Origin: CAIWHR01 sp963788185
GTDB lineage: Bacteria > Pseudomonadota > Gammaproteobacteria > Burkholderiales > Casimicrobiaceae
Length of the DNA stretch: 64,000 bases
Direction: 5' to 3'
Assembly: GCA_963788185.1 (NCBI GenBank)
Contig: CAWBGE010000010.1
Coordinates: 1-64,000, forward strand
Positions within the stretch are counted from its first letter, which is position 1, and the number at the start of each line of letters is the position of its first letter. Shown here piece after piece: positions 19,479-28,089 of this stretch. The notes below the pieces were generated by a model that was not told the origin of the DNA, ran no database searches, and worked only from the letters and a program-made list of their open reading frames with translations. Both the position numbers and the translations under genes were made by a program.

Positions 19479-20090
19479 TCAGGCGCTGACGCCCAGCGCC
19501 TCAAGATCTTCAAGCAACCGATCAATCGATGTGAACTGCAGCGCGTGCATCCCGATACGGCGAGCGCCCTCGACATTAGGCAGACTATCGTCGATGAACG
19601 CGCACTGGCCTGGTGTAACGGAATACCGTTCGCACAACAGTCTGTAGATTGCCGGGTCGGGTTTCATCAGCCTTTCCTCGCCGGAGACCAGGATTCCCTC
19701 GAACTCGTTGAGGAAGGGGTTGAGACGAACCGCCCGCGGAAACGTTTCGGTCGAAAAGTTGGTCAAGGCTAGCGTCCGGTAGCCCGCGTCGCGCAACTTT
19801 CGCGTGAGAGCAACCGATTCCTGAAGCGGCTCGGCGATACTGTCTTCCCAGCGATCAAAGTACGCCTGCAGCAAATGCCGGTAGTGCGGAAACCTGGCAC
19901 CATGCTGCGCAATGCCGTGCTCAAAACGCTGGCCTGCATCGTGCTGCGCATTCCAGGCGTTGAAATCGACCTCGTCGAGGAATCGGTCCACCGCCGCTTC
20001 GTCCGTCAGGATCTTCTTGAACAGCCAGCGAGGATTCCAGGGAATGAGGACGTTGCCGATGTCGAAGACGATCGTATCAATTGGTCGCAT
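19479..20090 (-). CDS. HAD family phosphatase (YihX-like)
   Basis: A 203-residue HAD-IA hydrolase. Motif I is FDIGNVLIPW (nucleophile Asp followed by Gly-Asn-Val, as in YihX-type alpha-glucose-1-phosphatases), motif II is LTNFS, motif III Lys is in MKPDPAIY, and motif IV is FIDDSLPNV. The ATG at 20090 was preferred to a TTG at 20105. YihX-like enzymes dephosphorylate sugar phosphates such as glucose-1-phosphate. With galT divergently next to it, a role in sugar phosphate turnover is plausible, but the substrate is unproven. Confidence 0.87.
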   Translation of the reverse strand: MRPIDTIVFDIGNVLIPWNPRWLFKKILTDEAAVDRFLDEVDFNAWNAQHDAGQRFEHGIAQHGARFPHYRHLLQAYFDRWEDSIAEPLQESVALTRKLRDAGYRTLALTNFSTETFPRAVRLNPFLNEFEGILVSGEERLMKPDPAIYRLLCERYSVTPGQCAFIDDSLPNVEGARRIGMHALQFTSIDRLLEDLEALGVSA

Positions 20091-20307
20091 GGCGTAAACC
20101 AGCAAGGCTGTCGCCGGGGAAGCACCTGCAAATGCCCCGGCCAGATGGCGACTGCTCTATCGGGCTTTCCTCCCGCATGGAATCCTGCCAGAAAAACCCG
20201 GTTCTTGCTGCCTGTGGGGATGGGGCTTACGATCAGGTGTGTCAGCCGTGCGGCGAGAGCCCGGCCCGCCCCGCCGCGTTTGAAGCGATCTCCGTTCAGG
20301 ACAAGAA

Positions 20308-21363
20308 GTGTTCAACCCCACCGACCATCCGCACCGCCGCCTGAACCCGCTCACCGGAACCTGGGTCCTGGTTTCTCCCCACCGCGCGAAGCGCCCGTGG
20401 CAAGGCCAGCATGAAACCCACGACCGCAGTGCCCGACCGGCGCACGACCCTGGGTGTTACCTGTGCGCCGGCAATCTGCGTGTCACCGGCGAACGCAACC
20501 TCGACTATCAGGGCACCTACGTCTTCACCAACGACTTCGCGGCCCTGACCGTTGACGCCCCCGATGCGCCGGCCTCGTCGGATCCCCTGTTCCAGACCGG
20601 AACTGCTCGTGGCACCAGCCGCGTCATCTGCTTCTCGCCGGATCACAGCAAGAGTCTGCCGGAACTGACGCTTCACGCCATCAGACAGATCATTGACACC
20701 TGGTGCGAACAATGCATCGAACTTGGCGCGACCTACCCGTGGGTCCAGGTTTTTGAGAACAAGGGCGCCATGATGGGTTGCTCGAACCCGCACCCGCACA
20801 GCCAGATCTGGGCCAACAGCTTCCTGCCCAACGAAGCGGCAACCGAGGATGCACACCAGCGCCAATACCGGGCGGCGCACGGCCGCCCCCTCCTGCTCGA
20901 CTATGCCCGGGCCGAGGCTGGAAGTCCGCGCGCGGTGGTCGAAACCGATCACTGGCTTGCGGTCGTCCCCTACTGGGCTGCATGGCCATTCGAAACCCTG
21001 CTCGTCCCCAAGGTCCACGTTCGCCGCCTGCCCGATCTCGACGCGGCACAACGGCAGGACCTGGCCATCGCCTTGAAGCAGCTGACCAGCCGCTACGATA
21101 ACCTCTTCCAGTGTTCCTTCCCGTACTCGATGGGCTGGCACGGTGCTCCGTTCAACGGAGCGGGTGATATCGAAAGCGGCGACTGCTGGCAGCTGCACGC
21201 GCACTTCTATCCACCGCTATTGCGCTCCGCCAGCGTGCGCAAATTCATGGTCGGCTACGAGATGCTGGCCGAGCCGCAGCGCGACCTGACGCCGGAGCAG
21301 GCGGCCGGACACCTGCGGGCAGTCAGCGCCGTTCATTACAACGAATTCGCAGACCGGATGTGA
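20308..21363 (+). CDS. galT: Galactose-1-phosphate uridylyltransferase
   Basis: A 351-residue Leloir pathway enzyme exchanging UMP between UDP-glucose and galactose-1-phosphate. It shows the family zinc site CYLCAGN, the active-site motif SNPHPHSQIW with the uridylylated His, the N-terminal HRRLNPLTGTWVLVSPHRAKRPWQG, and the C-terminal HAHFYPPLLRS. The GTG start (20308) follows CAGGA by about 7 bases. No galE or galK is in the window. It is divergent from the HAD phosphatase. Confidence 0.95.
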   Translation: MFNPTDHPHRRLNPLTGTWVLVSPHRAKRPWQGQHETHDRSARPAHDPGCYLCAGNLRVTGERNLDYQGTYVFTNDFAALTVDAPDAPASSDPLFQTGTARGTSRVICFSPDHSKSLPELTLHAIRQIIDTWCEQCIELGATYPWVQVFENKGAMMGCSNPHPHSQIWANSFLPNEAATEDAHQRQYRAAHGRPLLLDYARAEAGSPRAVVETDHWLAVVPYWAAWPFETLLVPKVHVRRLPDLDAAQRQDLAIALKQLTSRYDNLFQCSFPYSMGWHGAPFNGAGDIESGDCWQLHAHFYPPLLRSASVRKFMVGYEMLAEPQRDLTPEQAAGHLRAVSAVHYNEFADRM

Positions 21364-21522
21364 AGATCTCACCTGAGCGCGTCACGGGTCCTTCGCCCAC
21401 ACCATGCCGCACCAGGTTGCCGCTCGCCGCGACCACCTGAACCGCAGTACCGTCGCTCCGCAAGCCCGAAAGACCGCCCAACTGCACGGGGTCACCGCCG
21501 AGGTCACGGGGCGGTACGCGTC

Positions 21523-22140
21523 CTATCGCCCAACATCCTTCGAAACGATGGCATGGGGCGCTATTTCATCGACGGGTTTCCACCACGAAAGAGCACGTTT
21601 TGGGTTGAGTTCCAAGAAATAGTAGTTGCCCCCGCCATTGTGCGGTTGATCCCAGCGCCGGGAAATCGGCTGCTCGGACAAATGGCAATACAGCAACGTC
21701 CCAACCGCTCCGTGCGAAACGATTGCAATCGTCCCTGACGAATTGTCAGCCTGAATTAGCGACATAACCGCTTCGACTATTCGCTGCTGAGCCGCCAGGG
21801 CCGTTTCCCACCCACGCACCGATTCAAACGGCTTGGCAAAGAACTGGTCGGCCACGGCTTCGAACTCGTCCGGCGGAAGAAAACCGGTTGCAGTCCGGTC
21901 GTTTTCGCCAAGTTCGTGGATGAGCGTGACGCCCAGCGACAGGTGTCGTGCCAGGATCTCGGCGCCGTCAATCGCCTTGTGCTCCGTACTGGAGTAGACC
22001 GCCGAAATGCCGCCGATCCAGGGTTGGGCAAGTGCAGCATTCATCCGCGCCCGCCCAAGGCTCGAGAGCGGCCACTGCGGCACGGGAAGTTGCCTGCTAA
22101 CCACCACGTTCGGGTGACTGATGAACACAACGCTGCGCAT
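21523..22140 (-). CDS. Histidine phosphatase superfamily protein with atypical active-site motif
   Basis: A 205-residue protein of the phosphoglycerate mutase-like fold. The usual N-terminal RHG is FISHPNVVVS, so the catalytic His is kept but the preceding Arg is Ser. The next motif, normally SSxxxRA, reads SSTEHKAIDGAE, with Lys replacing Arg. The second His is present (IVSHGAVGTLLY). This suggests either a subfamily with altered phosphate binding or a non-catalytic member. The start at 22140 (MRSVVF) is preferred over 22200. It lies downstream of the IMPase and phosphodiesterase genes on the same strand. Confidence 0.8.
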   Translation of the reverse strand: MRSVVFISHPNVVVSRQLPVPQWPLSSLGRARMNAALAQPWIGGISAVYSSTEHKAIDGAEILARHLSLGVTLIHELGENDRTATGFLPPDEFEAVADQFFAKPFESVRGWETALAAQQRIVEAVMSLIQADNSSGTIAIVSHGAVGTLLYCHLSEQPISRRWDQPHNGGGNYYFLELNPKRALSWWKPVDEIAPHAIVSKDVGR

Positions 22141-22300
22141 ATGGCCGCCGTTCTCAGCAGACTTCCGAAAGACCCGCCTCTCCTTCCTTCCCTGCTGCAC
22201 CGCTCCCCATCACGGCGCAATCCGATCGATGGATGGAGACCTTGTTTTGTCGCTAGTATTGCGCACGCAAGGGCTCACATCACGTTAATGATTGCACGCT

Positions 22301-23083
22301 TCACGTCCCCAGCATGAGTGGTTCCACCATTCGGAGAAACTCCGGCGTGCCGCATGCAAGCTCCAGACTCCCCGACAGCGGAATCCGGCTCCAGTCCAAG
22401 GTGGTCCTTGCCCCGAGGCACTCGAGGATCGGCAGGGCTCCCATGACGTCCCAGCTCGATTCCCCCAGGCCGATGTAGCCGTCCACCTGGCCGAGAGCGA
22501 GTTCAAGCATCGAGATCGTTGCCGAACCATTGTGAAAAAACACCATGGCTGAATCAGCCATGATGAATTTCAGAACCCGCAGGCGTCTCTCGACCGGAAT
22601 GCTCGGGTGAAATCCGACTCCGGTCACAGCGCAAGCCGGATTGATCGGCTTGAGCGCCGGCAGCGACACCCCGTTGAGCGTAGCGGGGACACCTCGACCA
22701 CCTTGGAAAAGCTGCTTACGGAGCGGCGCGTAAACAACGCCGAACTCCGGCGCGCCGTCCTGATACAGACCGATCGAGATTGCCCACTGATCGCGTCCGC
22801 GCACGAAATTGAACGTGCCATCGATGGGGTCGATAACCCAGATGCGCCCTGAGGTTCCTGCGCTCGCGCGGCCTTCCTCACCGAGTATTCCGTCATCGGG
22901 AAAGATCTCGCTCAGTCGCCCGGCCAGAATCCGCTCCACATGCAGATCAGCGGCGGTGACAAGATCGAGATGCCCCTTGGATTGCACCTCGAGCGAAGCA
23001 AGGCGGTCGAAGTAGCCAAGCGCGATCTCCCCGGCTTCGCGGGCAAGTTGCTCTATCGCCTCGTGATCATCGAATGGCGACAT
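22301..23083 (-). CDS. Inositol monophosphatase family protein
   Basis: A 260-residue Mg-dependent phosphatase. The metal-binding motifs are GEEG (near 70), DPIDGTFNFVRG (near 87) and SSWDVMGALPILECLGA (near 215). The family hydrolyses inositol-1-phosphate, histidinol phosphate, PAP or fructose-1,6-bisphosphate; these motifs alone do not discriminate. The ATG at 23083 overlaps the stop of the phosphodiesterase gene (TGATG), and a GTG at 23086 is an alternative. The coupling implies that the two enzymes act in sequence: a diester split, then dephosphorylation. Confidence 0.9.
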   Translation of the reverse strand: MSPFDDHEAIEQLAREAGEIALGYFDRLASLEVQSKGHLDLVTAADLHVERILAGRLSEIFPDDGILGEEGRASAGTSGRIWVIDPIDGTFNFVRGRDQWAISIGLYQDGAPEFGVVYAPLRKQLFQGGRGVPATLNGVSLPALKPINPACAVTGVGFHPSIPVERRLRVLKFIMADSAMVFFHNGSATISMLELALGQVDGYIGLGESSWDVMGALPILECLGARTTLDWSRIPLSGSLELACGTPEFLRMVEPLMLGT

Positions 23084-23871
23084 CACCGGCCGGGTATCCG
23101 GACGTAGCGCGGATGAACCGAACAGGCTCCCAGCTCGTCGATGCGGTGGATGAAATACGCATAAGGTTCGTCTGCCAGCGCCGGTTCATCGTCGTGGGGG
23201 TGAAGGTCCAACTCAATCTTGAATGCCGGGCTGCCCGCAACACCGACGAAGGCTCCATTCCAGAAGCCCTGCGAAGGCCGGTGAATGTGCCCGCACAGTA
23301 TGAGCACCTGGCCGGGGCAGCGGGCGACGATCGAACCCAGTCTTTCCGAGCCCTCAACCAACGCGATGTTGTCGAGGAACCTGATTCCACTTCGGTGCGG
23401 CGGGTGGTGCATCAGGATCATGGTCTGGCCACGGGAAGGTTGCGCCAGCTTTTGCTCGATCCAGTCCAGACGTCCTTCGCAGAGACGGCCCTTGACGCTC
23501 CTGTCCTGCACTGTGTCGAGTGCCAGAATCCTGACCCCGCCCAGATTCACCTCGTATTGAAGGAACGCACCGTCTTCGAACGGCAGGATATCGTCGAACG
23601 CCCGGCGAAAGGCTTGGCGCTCGTCATGATTGCCGGGTATGGCGAAAATCGGCATTGCGAGCGGCGAAAGAACCTCCCGCAGCAAAGCGTAATCCTCATC
23701 CCTGCCACCATCGGTCAGGTCACCGGTCAGCACGACGGCATCGACGGCCGGCCTGAACTCGCTCACGTCGGCGATGATTCGGCGCAAGACATCGACGATA
23801 TCGGCGCGAACCAGGGACGATTCAGGTGTCCTGGTGTAGAGGTGGAAGTCAGACAAATGGGCGATCAGCAT
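23083..23871 (-). CDS. Calcineurin-like phosphodiesterase (GpdQ/CpdA type)
   Basis: A 262-residue binuclear metallophosphoesterase. The metal ligands are visible as HLSDFHLY (D-x-H), LTGDLTDGG (GD), GNHDER (GNH), HHPPHR and CGHIHRP (GHxH). The class includes glycerophosphodiesterase GpdQ and 3',5'-cAMP phosphodiesterase CpdA. Position inside a Ugp-like importer cluster favours a glycerophosphodiester or similar imported diester. It is followed by the IMPase gene with overlapping codons, and preceded by the permease genes 27 bases upstream. Confidence 0.9.
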   Translation of the reverse strand: MLIAHLSDFHLYTRTPESSLVRADIVDVLRRIIADVSEFRPAVDAVVLTGDLTDGGRDEDYALLREVLSPLAMPIFAIPGNHDERQAFRRAFDDILPFEDGAFLQYEVNLGGVRILALDTVQDRSVKGRLCEGRLDWIEQKLAQPSRGQTMILMHHPPHRSGIRFLDNIALVEGSERLGSIVARCPGQVLILCGHIHRPSQGFWNGAFVGVAGSPAFKIELDLHPHDDEPALADEPYAYFIHRIDELGACSVHPRYVRIPGR

Positions 23872-23898
23872 GTGCGTACTCTTGTCACAAGACCCGTT

Positions 23899-24723
23899 TC
23901 AGCGAATGCCTGCGCGCATGAAGCTCTGTACGAACTGGCGCTGGAACAGCAGGAACGCCACGAGCAGCGGTGTCACCGAGAGCAGCGTGGCGGCGGTGAC
24001 GAGACTCCAGTCGACGCCTTGTTCGACCGTCGCAAAGACCTGCAAGCCGACGGTAATCGGGCGGGTCTCGACCGAGTTGGTGACCACCAGCGGCCACAGG
24101 AAGTTGTTCCAGTGATAGGAGACGGTGACCAAGCCGTAGGCAATATAGGTCGGCTTGGCGATGGGAACGAATACGCGCAGCAGGATCTGCAGCGCGTTGG
24201 CACCCTCGAGCCTGGCCGCCTCTTCCAACTCCTTGGGAATGCCCTTGAAGGTCTGGCGGAACAGGAAGATGCCAAAGGCAGAAGCCAGATACGGCAGCGC
24301 GATGCCGAGTGTGGTGTCGAGCAAGCCGAACTTCGACAGGGTGCGGTAGTTTTCGACCAGCAGCACCTCCGGCATGATCATCAATTGCACCAGAACCAAC
24401 ATGAAGAGGATTTCCGATCCACGGAAGGGAAAACAGACGAAGGCGTAGGCGGCCATCGTGCAGATCACGAACTGGCAGACCAGGATCATGCTGACCAGAG
24501 CGAAGGTGTTGGCGAAGTAACGGGTGAAGGGTGCCGCTCCCCACACCCGGCGGAAGTTGTCGAACGTCCAGGGCGAGAGGAGATCGAATCGTGCCGCGAA
24601 TTCGGCAGGGTGAAACGCGGTCCAGAAGGCATAGAGCAGGGGCAGAACCCAGAGTATCGCCAGGAGCCAGGCGCCAAAGTCGGTCAGTGCGATGACCGGC
24701 TTGCTGCGAAAATCGGCACTCAT
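23899..24723 (-). CDS. ABC permease, UgpE-like (MalG family)
   Basis: A 274-residue inner-membrane permease with about six helices and the EAA loop ELEEAARLEGANALQILLRVF. CUT1-family importers of sugars or glycerol-3-phosphate use such a MalG/UgpE subunit. The ATG overlaps the stop of the partner permease (ATGA). N-terminal residues FHPAEFAARF and 'WTFDNFRRVWGAAPFTRYFANTFAL'-type spacing fit the family. Confidence 0.9.
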   Translation of the reverse strand: MSADFRSKPVIALTDFGAWLLAILWVLPLLYAFWTAFHPAEFAARFDLLSPWTFDNFRRVWGAAPFTRYFANTFALVSMILVCQFVICTMAAYAFVCFPFRGSEILFMLVLVQLMIMPEVLLVENYRTLSKFGLLDTTLGIALPYLASAFGIFLFRQTFKGIPKELEEAARLEGANALQILLRVFVPIAKPTYIAYGLVTVSYHWNNFLWPLVVTNSVETRPITVGLQVFATVEQGVDWSLVTAATLLSVTPLLVAFLLFQRQFVQSFMRAGIR

Positions 24724-25595
24724 CGGTAATGTACCCGCTTGTCTGCATAACCGAACTGGAAGAGCGCGATCAACGCCAGGATCAGCAGCAGGACCACGGT
24801 GAGCGCCGCGGCGTAGGCGGTATCCCAGTAGCCGAAGCCAATCTGGTAGATGTAGAAAAGCAGCAGTGTCGTCGCGTTGTCCGGAGCGCCCTTGGTCATC
24901 ACGACGATGTGATCGACCAGACGGAAGGCACCGATCACCGCGTTGATCGAGACGAACAGCGTCGTCGGCATCAGCAGCGGAATGATGACTCGGCGCAGCG
25001 TCTGCCAGTAACTCGCACCTTCGAGGCCGGCCGCCTCCAGCAAAGCAGGCGATAGCTGCTGCAAGGCCGCCAGGTAGAAGATCATGAAGAAGCCAGCCTC
25101 TTTCCAGATCGTGATCACGATCAGCGCGCCGAGCGCCGTGTCCGGCATGCCCAGCAGGTTATGGCCGCCCCAGCCGAATATCTGCAGGAAGCGATCGACG
25201 AGGCCGTAGTCCGGTGCATAGAAGAACAGCCAGATGTTGGCGACCGCCACCATCGGCAGGATTGTCGGCGTGAAATACGCCATGCGGACTGCCGCCTGTC
25301 CACGCAGGTGCGAATTGACGAGCAAGGCCATCAGCAGCGCCAGCGCCATTGACAGCGGGATGGTGGTCAGCGCATAGATCAGGTTGTTGCTGATGGCCTT
25401 CCAGAAGACCGGATCGTCGATCATCCGCTGATACTGATCGAGTCCGACGAAGACCGCGGCCCGCTTGCCGCGTGCCGTCGAGAACAGGCTGTCGACAATC
25501 GTCCCCAGAATCGGCTGGTAGGTGAACGTCCACAGCAGTACGGCTGCCGGCAGGAGCAGCAGGCTTCCGTACAGGGCATTGCGTGATGCCTTCAT
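24720..25595 (-). CDS. ABC permease, UgpA-like (MalF family)
   Basis: A 291-residue permease partner of the preceding subunit, with EAA loop LLEAAGLEGASYWQTLRRVI and N-terminal YGSLLLLPAAVLLWTFTYQP. The ATG at 25595 gives the usual UgpA length. The GTG at 25637 is possible, but it lies inside a strong hairpin (25635-25660) and would add an unlikely polar tail. The ligand cannot be read from the sequence; glycerol-3-phosphate, a glycerophosphodiester or an oligosaccharide are open. Confidence 0.9.
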   Translation of the reverse strand: MKASRNALYGSLLLLPAAVLLWTFTYQPILGTIVDSLFSTARGKRAAVFVGLDQYQRMIDDPVFWKAISNNLIYALTTIPLSMALALLMALLVNSHLRGQAAVRMAYFTPTILPMVAVANIWLFFYAPDYGLVDRFLQIFGWGGHNLLGMPDTALGALIVITIWKEAGFFMIFYLAALQQLSPALLEAAGLEGASYWQTLRRVIIPLLMPTTLFVSINAVIGAFRLVDHIVVMTKGAPDNATTLLLFYIYQIGFGYWDTAYAAALTVVLLLILALIALFQFGYADKRVHYR

Positions 25596-25634
25596 GAGCG
25601 GCAATCGAAATCGTGGCACTTCACGTCTGGTTGA

Positions 25635-25660
25635 CACCCCTCCCCGCGAGAGGAGGGGTG
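25635..25660 (-). promoter_or_regulatory. Intercistronic hairpin between binding protein and permease genes
   Basis: CACCCCTCC (25635-25643) and GGAGGGGTG (25652-25660) pair perfectly over 9 bp with an 8-base loop. It begins 8 bases after the binding-protein stop. Such hairpins commonly stabilise the upstream message or attenuate the downstream genes, allowing more binding protein than permease. Confidence 0.6.
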
Positions 25661-25667
25661 AGCCTGG

Positions 25668-26966
25668 TCAACGATACGGTTTCAGAATGCGTTCGATCTC
25701 GGCCTGGGCGTCGGCGAGGGCCTTCTCCGGCGTCTTCGTTCCGGTCAAGGCGGCGGCCAGCGCATCGTTCAGCACCTTTCCCGTGCGCGCGTTCTCATGC
25801 GTCGACCATTCCGGCACCGACACCGGGATCTGGTCGCGGGCGACCAGGATGGCGGGTACCTTGGCGGCATGAGCCTTCAGGGCCGCGGTGTTCCATGCGC
25901 CATCGCGGGGGGCGACGTACCCCGTGGCGATGCTCCAGTCGGCGAGGATCTCGTCCGAGGTCAGGAACTTGACGAACTTCAGCGCGGCCTCCTTTTCGGC
26001 GGCGGGCGCCTTCTTGAAGATGTACAGATTGCCGCCGCCCAGAACCGATGCGGGCGCCACTTTGCCGGGATAGGGTGCCAGGCCGAAGTCGAACTTCGCA
26101 TTGGCCTGGAGGTTGGTCAGATTGCCGGTCGTCGTCCAGATCATCACGATCCGCTCTTCGAGGAAGTCAGAGGGCGTTGTTCCCCACTCCTGGATCCCCG
26201 GTGGGTGGATGCCGTGGACCTTGTTGAGATCGACCCAGAACTTGAGCGCCTCCACGACCTTGGGATTGGTCAGGTCGGTCTTGTTGCCGGCATCGTTCAT
26301 CAGGCGTACACCGTTTTGCGCGCACAGCGCCCCAAAGAGCCATTGTGCCGAGCCAACATTGCCCGGAATGCCCACACCCCAGCGCACGACCCGCCCGGAA
26401 GCGTCCTTCTTGGTCACCGCCTTGCCATAGGCGACCATCTCGTCCCAGGTCTTGGGATACTTTTTCGGGTCCAGCCCGGCTTCGGCGAACGCCTTCTTGT
26501 TCCAGTACAGCACTGCGGTCGAGCGCTGGAACGGCACTGCCCAGACATGGCCGTCGACCTTGGCGCTAGCCATGTAGGCCGGCATGAAGCCGTTCAGCCA
26601 GGCCTTGTCTTCCGGCGTCTTGATGAAGTCGCTGATTGGCTGGACGACATCTTCGTCGATAAGGGTAAATATGTCGGTCGCCAGAAGCACGGCAACCGTC
26701 GGCGGCGTACCGCTCTTGGCCGCGGTCAGCGCCTTGGTCGTCGTATCCAGATAGTTCCCGGAGTAGACCGGGACTACCTTGATGTCCGGGTTGGCCGCTT
26801 CGAACTTGGCGACGTAGCCATCGATGACCTTCGTAAGCGGGCCGCCAACCTGGACCGGATAAAAGAAAGTGACCTGAGTCTTGGCAAGCGCGATGCCGGA
26901 CGACAGCACCAGCATCGTCAGGGCAGCCAACAATCCACCAACCAGCGTCTTCTTCCAATGCAACAT
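25668..26966 (-). CDS. ABC extracellular solute-binding protein, UgpB-like
   Basis: A 432-residue exported family 1 binding protein (signal GGLLAALTMLVLSSGIALA). Mature sequence motifs TQVTFFYPVQVGGPLTKVIDGYVAKFEAANPDIKVVPVYSGNY and FQRSTAVLYWNKKAFAEAGLDP place it in the UgpB/sugar-binding group. It is the most upstream transporter gene after the ATPase and precedes a stabilising hairpin. Ligand specificity is inferred only from the phosphodiesterase/IMPase context. Confidence 0.88.
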   Translation of the reverse strand: MLHWKKTLVGGLLAALTMLVLSSGIALAKTQVTFFYPVQVGGPLTKVIDGYVAKFEAANPDIKVVPVYSGNYLDTTTKALTAAKSGTPPTVAVLLATDIFTLIDEDVVQPISDFIKTPEDKAWLNGFMPAYMASAKVDGHVWAVPFQRSTAVLYWNKKAFAEAGLDPKKYPKTWDEMVAYGKAVTKKDASGRVVRWGVGIPGNVGSAQWLFGALCAQNGVRLMNDAGNKTDLTNPKVVEALKFWVDLNKVHGIHPPGIQEWGTTPSDFLEERIVMIWTTTGNLTNLQANAKFDFGLAPYPGKVAPASVLGGGNLYIFKKAPAAEKEAALKFVKFLTSDEILADWSIATGYVAPRDGAWNTAALKAHAAKVPAILVARDQIPVSVPEWSTHENARTGKVLNDALAAALTGTKTPEKALADAQAEIERILKPYR

Positions 26967-26996
26967 CGAGAACCTCCTTGAGTAGAATTGCCACGC

Positions 26997-28067
26997 TCAC
27001 AAAGGAGCCTTCGCCCCCACGAGTCCCGTACAACGCAAGCCACTGCCCTTGTCGAAGACCTGCTGAACCGATTCGGGCCAGTTCAGGAAGACTGTGTCAT
27101 CCGCCGCGCAGGGCGCGCGTCCCGACGTACGAACCAGAAGCCGCTGATTGCCGATATGGCACGCGGTAATGGTGTCCGCCCCGAAGTACTCGGTGCTTTC
27201 AACCAATGCTGGGTGGCCGCTTTCGGAAAAGCGGATGTGTTCGGGCCGCACTCCCACCTGGTATTCGCCCGGAGGGAGGCGGTTGGACAGGATCTGTGCC
27301 GAACCGTCGACGACCCAACCTTCGCTGGATCGCGAGATGTCCAGAATGTTCATGGGGGGCGTGCCGATGAAGCGCGCGGCAAACGTCGATACCGGTTCCT
27401 CATAAAGCTCCGTCGGCGTACCACTTTGCTCCACTCGGCCATCGCGCATCAGGATGATGCGGTCGGCCATGCTCATCGCTTCCGTCTGGTCATGCGTCAC
27501 GAACACCATGGCGATGCGGAGGCGACGCTGAAGTGAGCGAATTTCGTTGCGCATCTCGGCGCGCAGCTTGGCGTCCAGATTGGAGAGCGGCTCGTCGAGC
27601 AGGCAGACCGGCGTTTCGGCAATCAATGCACGCCCCAGCGCGACACGTTGTTGCTGCCCTCCCGACATCTCGCTAGGCCGGCGGTCGACCAGCGCCGACA
27701 AGCCGAGGAGATCGACAATCCTGGCCAACCGCTGCTGGCATTCCGCCTTCGGGACACCGCGTACCGACAGGCCGAACACGATGTTCTCGGCCACCGTCAT
27801 GTGCGGAAACAGCGCGTACGACTGGAACACCATCGACAGGTTGCGCTGCGAGGAAGGCAGCGACGTCACGTCACGCCCGGCGATGCTGACGGTCCCCGAT
27901 GTCGCCAGTTCAAGCCCGGCAATCAGCCGGAGCGTCGTTGACTTCCCGCAGCCGGAAGGCCCCAGTAACGCGACAAACTCGCAGGCGCCGGTCTCGAAGC
28001 TGACGTTGTCGACAGCGCAGACACTGCCCCATCTCTTCACTAGGTTCCGTACGGTTATCCCTGACAC
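26997..28067 (-). CDS. ABC ATPase, UgpC/MalK-like
   Basis: A 356-residue ATPase with Walker A GPSGCGKST, Q-loop MVFQSYALFPHM, signature MSGGQQQRVALGRAL, Walker B VCLLDEPLSNLDAKL and H-loop VFVTHDQTEAM. The C-terminal third is a TOBE/OB-fold regulatory region (YQVGVRPEHIRF). The GTG start at 28067 has AGGAGA about 8 bases upstream. It is the first transporter gene after the DeoR regulator, 22 bases downstream of it. Confidence 0.93.
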   Translation of the reverse strand: MSGITVRNLVKRWGSVCAVDNVSFETGACEFVALLGPSGCGKSTTLRLIAGLELATSGTVSIAGRDVTSLPSSQRNLSMVFQSYALFPHMTVAENIVFGLSVRGVPKAECQQRLARIVDLLGLSALVDRRPSEMSGGQQQRVALGRALIAETPVCLLDEPLSNLDAKLRAEMRNEIRSLQRRLRIAMVFVTHDQTEAMSMADRIILMRDGRVEQSGTPTELYEEPVSTFAARFIGTPPMNILDISRSSEGWVVDGSAQILSNRLPPGEYQVGVRPEHIRFSESGHPALVESTEYFGADTITACHIGNQRLLVRTSGRAPCAADDTVFLNWPESVQQVFDKGSGLRCTGLVGAKAPL

Positions 28068-28089
28068 GCGATTCTCCTGGCGCTCCGCC

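Noticed and set aside
23074..24729. A 551-codon plus-strand frame across the phosphodiesterase and permease
   Set aside because: It is antisense to two clearly recognised genes and has no family resemblance.
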